64,000 nucleotides of DNA from an uncultured Verrucomicrobiota bacterium. GTDB lineage: Bacteria; Verrucomicrobiota; Verrucomicrobiia; Verrucomicrobiales; Verrucomicrobiaceae. Made by a program: the position numbers and the translations under genes. Positions within the stretch are counted from its first letter, which is position 1, and the number at the start of each line of letters is the position of its first letter. Of the stretch, positions 34,472 to 43,042 are shown piece by piece. The stretch spans positions 1 through 64,000 of the forward strand of contig CAINGK010000173.1 in the NCBI GenBank assembly GCA_903848465.1, in the 5' to 3' direction. The notes under the pieces were generated by a model that had not been told where the DNA came from, searched no databases, and worked only from the letters and a program-made list of their open reading frames with translations.

Positions 34472-35431
34472 TCAGGCTTGAGGGGCAAAGAAATCGCGGA
34501 TGCGCCCGGCGGCAAATTTCAGCACGATGTCCACGGCATCCGGGCTGAAGCCGCCGATGTGGGGGGTGATGAGGCAGTTGTCATGCGTCTGCGCATACTG
34601 CCAGACACGGCTGTTTTGGATGGCAGGTTCGCCTTCGAGCACGTCCGTGCCGTAGCCGCCGAGATGCTGGCTTTCCAGCGCCTGCAGCAGGGCGTCTTCA
34701 TCACAGATGGCACCGCGTGAAGTGTTGATGAGGATCGCACCGGGGCGCAGGAGGGCAAACTCACGTGGACCCACGAGGCTGCGTGTTTCATCGCTCAGAT
34801 GGACATGAATGGAAACGGCGTGGGCGTTTTGCAGCAGGGTGTCGAGATCCGTGCGCTCAATCGTCGCTGGCCACTCAGCCTCTGGTAGGTGGGGGTCATG
34901 GCCGATGACGCGCATGCCAAAGGCGGCGGCGTAGCGGGCCATCCAGCCACCGATGCGGCCGCAGCCGATGAGGCCGAGCGTGCGCCCTTTGAGCAGCATG
35001 CCGGGAAACAATTCGCGGTCCCATTTGCCCGCCTCGACGTGGCGATTGGCGGCACGCAGATGGCGTGCGCAGGCCATGAGCAGCATCCAGCTCAACTCGG
35101 CGGCTGGGGTGAGTTCGTTGAGCACCTGCTTTTGTCCTTTGAGCGTGAGCAGCGGGATATTGCGCGCGGCAAGCGCTTTTGAATCAATGTGATCTGCGCC
35201 GGTGGTAGCGGTGGCGATGAGTTTCAGATGCACCGCCGAATCCAGATCCGCCTGGCGCAGTGGCACCTTCATCGAGGCATCGAGAATGGCATGCACCTGG
35301 GGCAGCAGTGGCAGCACGGCGTCGGGTGTCGTCGCTGGGGAGAGCACCTGGAAACCGCTGCCGAGAGTGGTGGTGACGGCGGCTATGCCGGATGTAGGTC
35401 CGAGATACAGGATGGGCAGGACTTCGGGCAT
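34472..35431 (-). CDS. D-isomer-specific 2-hydroxyacid dehydrogenase
   Basis: A 319-residue NAD-dependent dehydrogenase. It has TLGLIGCGRIGGWMARYAA (nucleotide motif), GAILINTSRGAICDEDALLQ and the catalytic-region LITPHIGGFSPDAVD with the His of the active site. The N-terminal catalytic half is shorter than that of SerA and there is no ACT domain. It is the first gene of the run to NeuA/NeuC, six bases before the thiamine-diphosphate enzyme, so the two may act on the same 2-oxoacid. The ORF extends to 35665; ATG at 35431 is where family-like sequence starts. Confidence 0.85.
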   Translation of the reverse strand: MPEVLPILYLGPTSGIAAVTTTLGSGFQVLSPATTPDAVLPLLPQVHAILDASMKVPLRQADLDSAVHLKLIATATTGADHIDSKALAARNIPLLTLKGQKQVLNELTPAAELSWMLLMACARHLRAANRHVEAGKWDRELFPGMLLKGRTLGLIGCGRIGGWMARYAAAFGMRVIGHDPHLPEAEWPATIERTDLDTLLQNAHAVSIHVHLSDETRSLVGPREFALLRPGAILINTSRGAICDEDALLQALESQHLGGYGTDVLEGEPAIQNSRVWQYAQTHDNCLITPHIGGFSPDAVDIVLKFAAGRIRDFFAPQA

Positions 35432-35813
35432 TGTATTAATCCGGCGAGATGAAAGCGACTTGAGCTTTATAGCGTTTTCCGAAACTGATTTCTGAACAGC
35501 GGCCATGAATCCAGGAATTGGACAGGAGGGCGTAGGATGGGTGTGGCGACAGCCCGCCCGTCTGTGAGCGTACGGCAAACACGCTGGCGTACGAACGTCC
35601 TCGCAGTCGGGCGGTTTGGCGAAGTGATAGCTGGAGCATCCGAACATTCTCGACGCCAAACACACCCAACCTACGGTATGAAGCGCGTTGCGATGCGGAG
35701 TTTTCGGGACTGCCTTTCACACGAATGCAGAGGAATGGCCACGAATGGGCGCGAATCGGAGTCAGACTCGGTGCCGTTGGTGTTGCATGATCCGGTGCTG
35801 TCATGATGCCGCA
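35432..35813. other. 382-base intergenic region between two minus-strand operons
   Basis: No convincing gene is present; the ORFs here show no recognisable family and are rich in arginine and serine. It holds the inverted-repeat element at 35531-35675 and loose CGAATG words near 35715-35755. The promoter for the nonulosonate operon on the minus strand should lie in it, but I could not identify a clear -35/-10 pair. Confidence 0.5.
35531..35675. repeat. 145-bp inverted-repeat element, MITE/REP-like
   Basis: The left end cgtaggatgggtgtggcg and the right end cgccaaacacacccaacctacg are imperfect inverted repeats of about 20 bases. Inside, cccgcccg at about 35553 faces cgggcgg at about 35608, so most of the element could fold. 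It encodes nothing. The structure suggests a small non-autonomous mobile element or REP-type repeat; only one copy is in the window. Confidence 0.6.
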
Positions 35814-36632
35814 TTAATCGTTCAGTGGTTTTACCACACCACCGCCGTCACGGGCCATTTTTTCCGAACGTTTGCGCAGCCACTTCCTGAAACTACGCTT
35901 TTTCCAACTGCGGATGAGTTTGGAAAGGATGTCGGAACCCTGCGGCGGGCAGGGGCGTGGCGAGCCGCTGAGTGGCACATTCTCCTTGTTGAAGAACTCC
36001 AGCGTGGAAGGCTTCCAGAACAGCCCTTTGATGGACTCCTGGTAGGTGAGCAGCGCTTTGCCTTCCGGGCCGATGTAGAAATGCCCGCTGTGATCCTCGC
36101 GTGCGAGTTGCTTGGCACGGTTTTCTGCCTGCCAGATGTTCATGCCCGGCGAGTTCGCGACCGCCTGTAAATGAGCAGCACTCCACAGCGTGGCATTGAG
36201 TCCTACGCACGGAGGCTCGGGCAAGATCGCATGCCAGGTGGTGTCAGGAATGGGGGTGCCTAATTTGTGAGAATAATCAATGCCGAGATAGCGACCCTGC
36301 AACTGGCGGAAGCGCTGGACTGCGGACAGCAGGTCCTGCGTGACAACGGGCTGGTTTAAAAAGAAATCATCGAGCAGAAGCAGCAGCACATCTCCCGGCA
36401 CTTGCGGCAGTGCGGCACGCAGGTTGTCGCCCCATTGATGGTCATCACCCACCTTGATGGTATGCACGCGCGGGTCGTCGTAGCTGAGGTGATTGGCGAT
36501 GAGATAAATCGGCGCAGGAATATCCGGCCAGTACTTGAACAGGAAGTGGAAGAAGTACGGCCAGGTGTCCGAATAGAAATCGCACGAGGGCACGACAAGC
36601 GTGAAGGCGCTGTCCGGCTGGTTGTCCGTCAT
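35814..36632 (-). CDS. Glycan-cluster protein, GT-A-like; paralog of the gene at 25620
   Basis: A 272-residue protein starting FTLVVPSCDFYSDTWPYFFH, then FKYWPDIPAPIYLIANH, GDDHQWGDNLRAAL and an acidic LLLLDDFFL motif that resembles a DXD metal site. The order and spacing match the protein at 25620, which has the same length. The C-terminus is basic (RSWKKRSFRKWLRKRSEK) and could bind the membrane. A glycosyltransferase role is inferred from motif and context. It is the last gene of the run from 44181, 15 bases after the TylF-like gene. Confidence 0.65.
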   Translation of the reverse strand: MTDNQPDSAFTLVVPSCDFYSDTWPYFFHFLFKYWPDIPAPIYLIANHLSYDDPRVHTIKVGDDHQWGDNLRAALPQVPGDVLLLLLDDFFLNQPVVTQDLLSAVQRFRQLQGRYLGIDYSHKLGTPIPDTTWHAILPEPPCVGLNATLWSAAHLQAVANSPGMNIWQAENRAKQLAREDHSGHFYIGPEGKALLTYQESIKGLFWKPSTLEFFNKENVPLSGSPRPCPPQGSDILSKLIRSWKKRSFRKWLRKRSEKMARDGGGVVKPLND

Positions 36633-36647
36633 GGTGTCGAGAAGGGT

Positions 36648-37403
36648 TTACTCAATGACGCAGTAGCTCGTGCGCGAGGTGTAGGGCAGACGGCGTAGGG
36701 AGATGTTTCCCAGGCCGAGTGCTTCCATGACCGCCAGCGTTTCACCGGGGGTGGCGTGCTCGTTGAGTTCATCGAAGCCGAGGACGCTGCCCTTGGTCAG
36801 GCGCGGCTTGAGCAGTTCGAGGCACTTCTTGGTTGGCGCGTAAAGATCGAGGTCGAAGTAAGCCAGCGCTACGATGGTCTCCTGATGCTGCTCAAGATAG
36901 ACGGGCAGTGTTTCGCAGACATCGCCCTGCACGAGTTCGAACTTGCGGATGTGGCCGAGGGGATTTTCCGCTTCATGGAATTCCATGATCTTGGTGAGGT
37001 ACTCCTTGTAGCCTTCGGTGACGGAGTAGCCGCCCTGGCGCATGATGCCGCCGTCGCCATCCTGGTTCGCGGTGTGCGGGAAACCTTCAAAGGTGTCAAA
37101 GGCGATGATCTTGCGATGACGGTGGAAGGGTTCGTAGATTCCACGCAGCGCTGCAAAGGTGGCGATATTCTGGCCCCAGCGGGTGCCGAACTCCATGATC
37201 ACACCGGGAAGCTCGACGATCTTTTGGTACATGAAGTCCATGAACTTGAGCCGCGCCCAGGTCTTGGAACTGAGGAAGAGGCCCATGTTGTCCATGCGCT
37301 CTTCGGCTGGAATGGGGCATTGCTCGATGAGACTGGTCATCGCCTTGCGGCGTTCACGCTCATCGGCGGAGGCAAAATTGACGACGTTGAATGAATCACT
37401 CAT
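36648..37403 (-). CDS. TylF/MycF-like SAM-dependent O-methyltransferase
   Basis: A 251-residue protein with GVIMEFGTRWGQNIATFAAL (SAM-binding), KIIAFDTFEGFPHTANQDGD and the metal-site-like LAYFDLDLYAPTKKCLELL plus GSVLGFDELN. These fit the TylF/MycF group of metal-dependent sugar O-methyltransferases. A sugar hydroxyl of the glycan is the likely acceptor. Proteins like it are sometimes mislabelled as carnitine CoA-transferase. It starts nine bases after the next methyltransferase gene in the operon. Confidence 0.8.
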   Translation of the reverse strand: MSDSFNVVNFASADERERRKAMTSLIEQCPIPAEERMDNMGLFLSSKTWARLKFMDFMYQKIVELPGVIMEFGTRWGQNIATFAALRGIYEPFHRHRKIIAFDTFEGFPHTANQDGDGGIMRQGGYSVTEGYKEYLTKIMEFHEAENPLGHIRKFELVQGDVCETLPVYLEQHQETIVALAYFDLDLYAPTKKCLELLKPRLTKGSVLGFDELNEHATPGETLAVMEALGLGNISLRRLPYTSRTSYCVIE

Positions 37404-37412
37404 GAGGTGGTC

Positions 37413-38339
37413 TTAGCGGTTGGGGGACCAAACGATGAGCGAATGCCCTTCGATGAAGAAGCTGCCGCTGTGGACACGCTGCTTGCGGTGGATGGTGAGC
37501 TTGCCTTCGCGTTCGAGTTCTTCGAGACGCGGCAGGTAGCCTTTGAGGTAGTTGCGCTTGTTGGAGTACAAGACGGAGAGCTGGTCGTGCAGGTCGTCTT
37601 TCTCCAGCACTTCGTTGATCGGCTCAAAGTGGACCACAAGCTCGGGCTTCTTCTTCAGCATGAACTGGATGAAGGCCTCATGGCGGGGACCCACCTGCTC
37701 CAGCGCAGCCACACTGTAGGCGACGCTGTTGGGCAGGAACTCCAGCGTTTCATCGGGATGATAGAAGTCGAAGTTGCGACCTTCGAGATTCGGATCAATG
37801 CCGCTCTCGGCCATGCCGTTGAGGATCTTTTGCGAGGCGGTGGTCCAGTCTAGGCCGACGAGATGCGCGGTGGGGTTGATCTTGCGCGCGCGCAGCAGGT
37901 GGTAGCCGGGGCCACAGCCAAATTCATAGATGCCAGCCGCGTCCTTCATGTAACGCTCCATGGCGTATTCGACGAGGAGGCAGATGATGCGGTAGTCGAA
38001 AGATTCCGAAACCGGACGCACCCAGCGCCTGCGCCAGCGCACGATGGGGTGCTTGCCAAAGTAGAGGGGCACAGCGGCGTCGGGGTTGCCGGTTTTGCAG
38101 AAGATGTCGAAGTTCTCGCCCCAGCCACGTTCCCAGTCGCCGATGCGGTGCTCGCCAGCGACCTTGAGTTCGGGGTTCACCAGCGCACGCACGGCTTCCA
38201 GGATGTACTGGTCGCGCTCCTCGGGGGTGATCTCGGTGAAGCGCAGGTCGAATTCGGCGAGGCGCTTCGTGAGGCGCTCGCTGATCGGCTCGCCCATGAT
38301 GGCTTCGAGGTCGGCGGGCTGGATGGTTTGGACGGTCAT
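37413..38339 (-). CDS. SAM-dependent methyltransferase
   Basis: A 308-residue protein with an N-terminal helical region (TKRLAEFDLRFTEITPEERD) and a methyltransferase core with motif I YEFGCGPGYHLLRAR and HLVGLDWTTASQKIL. It has a C-terminal stretch SGSFFIEGHSLIVWSPN. Part of the core (FLPNSVAYSVAALEQVG) replaces the usual motif IV, so it may be a methyltransferase of an unassigned subgroup. The ATG at 38339 overlaps the stop of the Fcl-like gene by four bases. The ORF's longer 5' part (to 38612) lies in that gene and is not coding. Confidence 0.75.
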   Translation of the reverse strand: MTVQTIQPADLEAIMGEPISERLTKRLAEFDLRFTEITPEERDQYILEAVRALVNPELKVAGEHRIGDWERGWGENFDIFCKTGNPDAAVPLYFGKHPIVRWRRRWVRPVSESFDYRIICLLVEYAMERYMKDAAGIYEFGCGPGYHLLRARKINPTAHLVGLDWTTASQKILNGMAESGIDPNLEGRNFDFYHPDETLEFLPNSVAYSVAALEQVGPRHEAFIQFMLKKKPELVVHFEPINEVLEKDDLHDQLSVLYSNKRNYLKGYLPRLEELEREGKLTIHRKQRVHSGSFFIEGHSLIVWSPNR

Positions 38340-39259
38340 TGGCGGATGTTGGGATAGTTGGCCTTGAACCAGGCGACGCTTTTTTCGATGCCTGCGTCGA
38401 GCGGGGTGAACTGGAAATCGGGGAGGTAGGTGCTGAGCTTGGTGGTATCTGACGGCTTGCGGAACTGGCCGTCGGGCTTGGTGGAGTCCCACACGATTTT
38501 GCCGGTGAACTCCATCTTGTCGGCCACGATTTCGACGAGTTCCTTGATGCTGCGCTCGATGCCGGAGGAGAAGATGATGGCTTCCTCTTCGTGGTAATTT
38601 TCCAAGGCCCAAAGCGAGAGCCGGGCGACGTCATCAACATAGACAAACTCGCGCAGCGGTGTGCCGCTGCCCCAGACTGGCAGGTCAGCGCCCTCTTGCT
38701 GGCGCAGGAAGCAGCGGTGGATGAGGGATGGGATCACATGCCCGCCCTCCATGGCGAAGTCATCGCAGGGGCCGTACATGTTGGTGGGAATGGCCACGAT
38801 GAAGTCGCAATTCCACTCTTTGCGGTAGGCGGCGCTTTGCACCTCCAGCATGCGCTTGGCGTAGGCGTAGCCGAAATTGGAGGGATGCGGTGCGCCGTTG
38901 TGCAGGTTCTTCTCCTTGAGCGGGTATTCCGTCTTGTCTGGAAACACGCAGGTGGACATGAACGAGATCAGGCGCTTTACGCCGGTCTGGCGCGCGGCCT
39001 CCAGCACGTTGAGATTGATCAGGATGTTGTGCCGGAAGTACTCGCCGGAGTGGATGCTGTTGCTGCCGATGCCGCCCACGACGGCGGCGCAGTGGATGAC
39101 GTACTCCGGTTTGTGAGTGCGGAAGAGCGCGGCGGTGGCTTCAAAGCTCGTGAGGTCTGCATCCTCCCGCGTCAGATACACCACCCCATCTTCGCCTAGC
39201 AGACGGCGAAGCGACGAACCCAACATGCCGGCGCTGCCGGTGACGAGATAACGAGCCAT
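38336..39259 (-). CDS. GDP-L-fucose synthase-like SDR enzyme (second copy)
   Basis: A 307-residue extended SDR with YLVTGSAGMLGSSLRRLLGE, then FMSTCVFPDKTEYPLKE, the Tyr-X3-Lys in GYAYAKRMLEVQ and IPTNMYGPCDDF. The layout is that of Fcl (WcaG), but it differs clearly from the fcl product at 27656 in this window. It may reduce another GDP-4-keto-6-deoxy sugar, or be a second fucose synthase. It lies between an epimerase gene (seven bases) and a methyltransferase gene (four-base overlap). Confidence 0.82.
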   Translation of the reverse strand: MARYLVTGSAGMLGSSLRRLLGEDGVVYLTREDADLTSFEATAALFRTHKPEYVIHCAAVVGGIGSNSIHSGEYFRHNILINLNVLEAARQTGVKRLISFMSTCVFPDKTEYPLKEKNLHNGAPHPSNFGYAYAKRMLEVQSAAYRKEWNCDFIVAIPTNMYGPCDDFAMEGGHVIPSLIHRCFLRQQEGADLPVWGSGTPLREFVYVDDVARLSLWALENYHEEEAIIFSSGIERSIKELVEIVADKMEFTGKIVWDSTKPDGQFRKPSDTTKLSTYLPDFQFTPLDAGIEKSVAWFKANYPNIRQ

Positions 39260-39266
39260 AGATCAA

Positions 39267-40295
39267 TCACGCATTCGCCGTTGGTTTCCGGCGGTGCCAT
39301 GCGATGGTTCTACGAAGTCCCTCGTCAAAGTCAACGTATTTGAGGGGGCCGAACTCCCGCTCATACAGCCCCATGTCGATGCTCACTTCAGCAGGTGCGC
39401 CTTCAAGGGGGAGGGCGGTCTCTGGCAGGCGCACAGGCACGCCGAGTTGCGCGCCGATTTTCTCGGCGACTTCGCGGATGAGCAGCACGCCACGGCCACC
39501 GACGTTGTAAATTGGTTCACGGCCTTTGAGCACGGCACGCAACATGATGCGCACCGCGTCCGGCGCGTAGCAGTAGATGCGGCGGGCTTCGCCATGGTCC
39601 ATCATGGCAATCTCGCCCTGGTGGAGCGCTTTTTCGATGAAGGTGTAGAGCACCCGGCGGTCATGCGCATGCGCTCCGGGGCCGTAGGCGAGGGCCAGAC
39701 GGGCGGACACGGCCTGGATGCCACCGGCGCGTGCGGCATTGCACGCGGCCTCACCACAGCGCTTGCCTTCGATGTAGCAGGCACGCGGATGGGTGGTGTT
39801 GGTGGTGCCGATGGAGTCTTCTCGGTTTGGGTCACCGGCAGGCAGGCCGACGTAGAGTTCGCTGGTGCTGACAAACAGGAAGCGTCCGCCGGTGGGGACT
39901 TTCTCCAGCAGATCCAGCGTGGCTTCGGTGTTGAGGCGGATGGTTTTACCGGGGTTTTCCAGGAATCGTCCGGGCTGGCCGTAACCGGCGGCATGCAGGA
40001 TGACCTCCGCCTGGTCGAGGCTGCGGCGAAAGGCGGGATCGGTCAGATCGCCACGACGAATGGAAATCTGCGGATGGTCGAGCATCTCGGCGATCACGCC
40101 CGTCACCGGGCTTTGAAACGTGACCTGCAGGCGCAGCTTGGAGCCTTCGTCGATCAAACGGCGAAACGCGGCAGCCATGTGAATGCCCACGACACCCGAG
40201 GCACCGGTGAGCAGCACGCGGCAGTCTTGCAAAGGTTCGCGGGGCACACCGTCGAGGGCGATGCCGGCATCGGCGTGGAAATAAGATTCAGACAT
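39267..40295 (-). CDS. NAD-dependent epimerase/dehydratase
   Basis: A 342-residue extended SDR with VLLTGASGVVGIHMAAAFRR (NAD motif), VILHAAGYGQPGRFL, FVSTSELYVGLPAG and a Tyr-X3-Lys in ACYIEGKRCGEAA. The stretch IYNVGGRGVLLIREVAEKIG is typical of the C-terminal sugar-binding part. It resembles UDP-glucuronate decarboxylase-like enzymes by layout, but no specific substrate can be set. ATG at 40295 is used; it overlaps the transketolase C-half gene by eight bases. Confidence 0.8.
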   Translation of the reverse strand: MSESYFHADAGIALDGVPREPLQDCRVLLTGASGVVGIHMAAAFRRLIDEGSKLRLQVTFQSPVTGVIAEMLDHPQISIRRGDLTDPAFRRSLDQAEVILHAAGYGQPGRFLENPGKTIRLNTEATLDLLEKVPTGGRFLFVSTSELYVGLPAGDPNREDSIGTTNTTHPRACYIEGKRCGEAACNAARAGGIQAVSARLALAYGPGAHAHDRRVLYTFIEKALHQGEIAMMDHGEARRIYCYAPDAVRIMLRAVLKGREPIYNVGGRGVLLIREVAEKIGAQLGVPVRLPETALPLEGAPAEVSIDMGLYEREFGPLKYVDFDEGLRRTIAWHRRKPTANA

Positions 40296-41169
40296 GAAGA
40301 AGCTCGTCGTAGCGGGCGCGGATGTCTGCGGCCAGCAGGCCGCAGGCGCGATCATGGTAATCGGCGTGACCGTAGGAGGTGAGGAACTGGCGCGGCACGC
40401 CCATGCTGCTGAGGGCGATGCGCTTGCCACGCAGGGCCTGCGTCACACTGGCGGCCAGGGTACCCTCGTAAAACGGCTCCACGCAGAGGATGCGGCCATC
40501 TCCAGCATGTTGTTGGAGCGTGGCGGCATCAAAGGGGCTGATCGTGGTGTAGTAGAGGATCGTGGCGTCGGTGCCTTCAAGGGCTTCGACCACGCGGTCC
40601 AGGAACGGTCCGACCGTTACAACCGTGGGGCCTTTACCGCTGCGAATAACTTCCGCCTTGCCGAAAGTAACGGTTTGCGCGCTACGATTTGAGCGCTCCG
40701 ATAAACGGTAATAGGTCGGGTGACCGCTGGCGTAGGTCTGTGACATCAATGCATCCAGTTCCGCCGGATGACCTGGGACGATGATCTCCACACCGGGGAT
40801 GGCCTGCATCAGGGACACATCGCCGGGGCAGTGGTGCGAGCAGCCGAGCGCGGCGTAGTCATACGAACCGCCGACGGAGACGAAATTGCCGCCCAAGGAC
40901 TGGTAGCCGAAGTCCACCTTGATCTGCTCAAAGGCGCGTTCGACGACGAAGGGCGCGATGCTGTGAAACAGCGGGATGAATCCCTCCTTGGCCAGACCTG
41001 CGGCCACGCTGACGGTGGCCTGCTCCAGAATGCCGATGTTGAGGACGCGCTGCGGGTGCTTTTTGAAGGCGTTGCGGAAGGCAAAGACGCCGATGTCGCC
41101 GAGCAGGACGACGACGCGCTCATCTTCGTCCAGCAGACGTTCCGTGGTGGTGACAAACTGCTTTCTCAT
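40288..41169 (-). CDS. Transketolase, C-terminal half (split enzyme)
   Basis: A 293-residue subunit holding the pyrimidine-binding and C-terminal domains of a transketolase. GILEQATVSVAAGLAKEG carries the Glu that activates thiamine diphosphate, and VEIIVPGHPAELDALMSQ and GHPTYYRLSERSNRS follow. Its partner is the upstream gene, with which it overlaps by four bases. Split transketolases recur in glycan and antibiotic clusters and are thought to transfer two-carbon units to unusual sugars; the substrate is unknown here. Confidence 0.88.
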   Translation of the reverse strand: MRKQFVTTTERLLDEDERVVVLLGDIGVFAFRNAFKKHPQRVLNIGILEQATVSVAAGLAKEGFIPLFHSIAPFVVERAFEQIKVDFGYQSLGGNFVSVGGSYDYAALGCSHHCPGDVSLMQAIPGVEIIVPGHPAELDALMSQTYASGHPTYYRLSERSNRSAQTVTFGKAEVIRSGKGPTVVTVGPFLDRVVEALEGTDATILYYTTISPFDAATLQQHAGDGRILCVEPFYEGTLAASVTQALRGKRIALSSMGVPRQFLTSYGHADYHDRACGLLAADIRARYDELLHV

Positions 41170-41984
41170 GTCAGTTGGGCCAGCAATGCCTCCAGTTCAT
41201 CCGCCTTGGGGGCCTTGTGATGCCAGGCTGGATTGTTTTCCATGTCTTTGCAGCCATGACCTTTGATGGTGTTGGCGATGACCGCACGCGGCACCGTGCC
41301 GCCGTGGGGTTCGAGAGCGGCGCGGATCTGCTCATGGTCGTGACCGTCGATCTCGGTGGTCTCCCAGCCGAAGGAGCGGAACTTGGCGCTGATGTCGCCC
41401 AGCATGAGGGCGCGGTCGCCGGAGTGGTTGTAATCGACGACGCAGGTGAAATTTCCGAGCTGGTGATGAGCCGCGAGGAGTGCGGCCTCCCACACCGAGC
41501 CTTCATTGCATTCGCCATCGCCGACGATGCAGACGACGCGTGAATCGGAGGCGCGAATTTTCAAGCCGAGCGCCATGCCAGCCGCCATGGGCATGCCGTG
41601 GCCGAGGGAGCCGGTGGAGGCTTCCACGCCGGGGACTTTGCGTGAGTCTGGATGACCGCCCAGTCTGCCACTGGAGGAGGCGAAGGTGTTCAGTTCCTCC
41701 TTGGGAAAGAAGCCGCGCTCGGCCAAAATGCCGTAGATGCCGAGGGAGGCGTGGCCTTTGCTCAGCACAAAGCGGCCGCGCTGCGGGTCCTGCGGCTGCT
41801 GGGGATCATGGCGCAGGATGCCGTTATACAGCACATACAGGATGTCGAGAATGGAAAAGGCGCTCGCAATATGCCCCTCTCCCGCGACGCTGGCTGCGCG
41901 GATGATGTTTTCACGTATGCCTCGAATTTGGGCCTCTATAGCGGGTTGATTCACTGTGGCGGATACAAAGCCAGCGTGCCTCAT
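41166..41984 (-). CDS. Transketolase, N-terminal half (split enzyme)
   Basis: A 272-residue subunit with the diphosphate-binding half of a transketolase: GHIASAFSILDILYVLY, FVLSKGHASLGIYGIL, STGSLGHGMPMAAGMALGLK and the thiamine motif VGDGECNEGSVWEAA followed by CVVDYNHSGD. It makes a full enzyme only with the C-half gene. It overlaps the GT9 gene and the C-half gene by four bases each, so the halves are co-translated. Confidence 0.9.
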   Translation of the reverse strand: MRHAGFVSATVNQPAIEAQIRGIRENIIRAASVAGEGHIASAFSILDILYVLYNGILRHDPQQPQDPQRGRFVLSKGHASLGIYGILAERGFFPKEELNTFASSSGRLGGHPDSRKVPGVEASTGSLGHGMPMAAGMALGLKIRASDSRVVCIVGDGECNEGSVWEAALLAAHHQLGNFTCVVDYNHSGDRALMLGDISAKFRSFGWETTEIDGHDHEQIRAALEPHGGTVPRAVIANTIKGHGCKDMENNPAWHHKAPKADELEALLAQLT

Positions 41985-43042
41985 GCGGCAAGACGAAATC
42001 GTGACTGAATGGCGGCGGTGACTTCCGCCACGGTGATGGCGCTCATGCAGCGGACGATTTGGGTTTTGTCACAGGCCAGTTCCGCGCCGCGTACGGCGAT
42101 GCAGGCGCAGTCACGGTGCAGGATGACATGCGCATCCCCAAACGGACGCCAGCGTTTGACCTGCGAGGGGCCAAACAAAATGACGGCGGGCAGTCCCACC
42201 GCCGAGGCCATGTGGGAAGGGGCGGAATCCATGCCAAAGAAAAAGTGCGCCTGCCGCATGAACGCAGCGAGATGACGCAGGCTCATGTCTCCCAGGCGTG
42301 AGAGGCAGGGCTGGCGCACGAGGCTGACAATATTGCGCGCACGCTTCAATTCATCCGCTGAGGGGCCGCAGGTCACCACGGGCTGCCAGCCCTGGGCCGT
42401 GAGCCAGTCGATGACTTCTGCCACACGCTCGTCGTGCCAGCATTTGAACAGCCAGCGCGAGGTGGGATGCACGACGACGAGTTTGTCTAGCTGCACATGG
42501 TGCGCCGCGAGCCAGTCGCGCGCTTCTTGCTCTTCGCTAGGCGTGGGTGGGAAGTCCGGACGGATGTCGTAATGCGGTATGCCCATGCGCATGAGGAACT
42601 CGCGCTCGTGCTCCATCACATGATGGCTGCGGTTTGGCTTGCCGCCATAGCCGTTGAAGATATGGGGTTTCAGCTTGGAACCGGCGGTGACTTGAATGGC
42701 CCAGCGTCGGCTGGCACCGCTGAGCGCGGCGTACCACATGGCGCGGTCGCTCCAGGTGAAATCCACCACGAGATCATAACCGCCGGTCGCCACGGCGCGG
42801 GCCACGCGCAGCTCATCACGCACACGGGCGAGACCTTTGAGTTTGCGGGGGGATTCGATCACCGCATGAATCCAATCGAAGCCAGCAATGAGGTCACGGC
42901 TGCCGGGGGAGACGATGACATCAAGCTCTGCCGTTGGAAAGGCATCATGCAGGGCACGGAACGCAGGCACGCCGCAGATCACATCGCCGAGATGCTTGTT
43001 CTTGATCGCAAGAATGCGTTTGGGTTGCCAGGGACTGCTCAC
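41981..43042 (-). CDS. Glycosyltransferase family 9 (heptosyltransferase-like)
   Basis: A 353-residue GT-B enzyme with LAIKNKHLGDVICGVPAFRA at the start, LVVVHPTSRWLFKCWHDERV in the middle and FFFGMDSAPSHMASAVGLP near the donor site, which is the GT9 signature. GT9 enzymes use ADP-heptose to build lipopolysaccharide core or surface glycans. The C-terminal CACIAVRGAELACDKTQIVRC stretch (part: GAELACDKTQIVRC) is typical of the family. It lies between the GT61 gene and the split transketolase, with four-base overlaps. Confidence 0.88.
   Translation of the reverse strand: MSSPWQPKRILAIKNKHLGDVICGVPAFRALHDAFPTAELDVIVSPGSRDLIAGFDWIHAVIESPRKLKGLARVRDELRVARAVATGGYDLVVDFTWSDRAMWYAALSGASRRWAIQVTAGSKLKPHIFNGYGGKPNRSHHVMEHEREFLMRMGIPHYDIRPDFPPTPSEEQEARDWLAAHHVQLDKLVVVHPTSRWLFKCWHDERVAEVIDWLTAQGWQPVVTCGPSADELKRARNIVSLVRQPCLSRLGDMSLRHLAAFMRQAHFFFGMDSAPSHMASAVGLPAVILFGPSQVKRWRPFGDAHVILHRDCACIAVRGAELACDKTQIVRCMSAITVAEVTAAIQSRFRLAA

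Noticed and set aside
35436-35806. ORFs across the intergenic inverted-repeat element
   Set aside because: They read through the element on both strands and show no conserved features.
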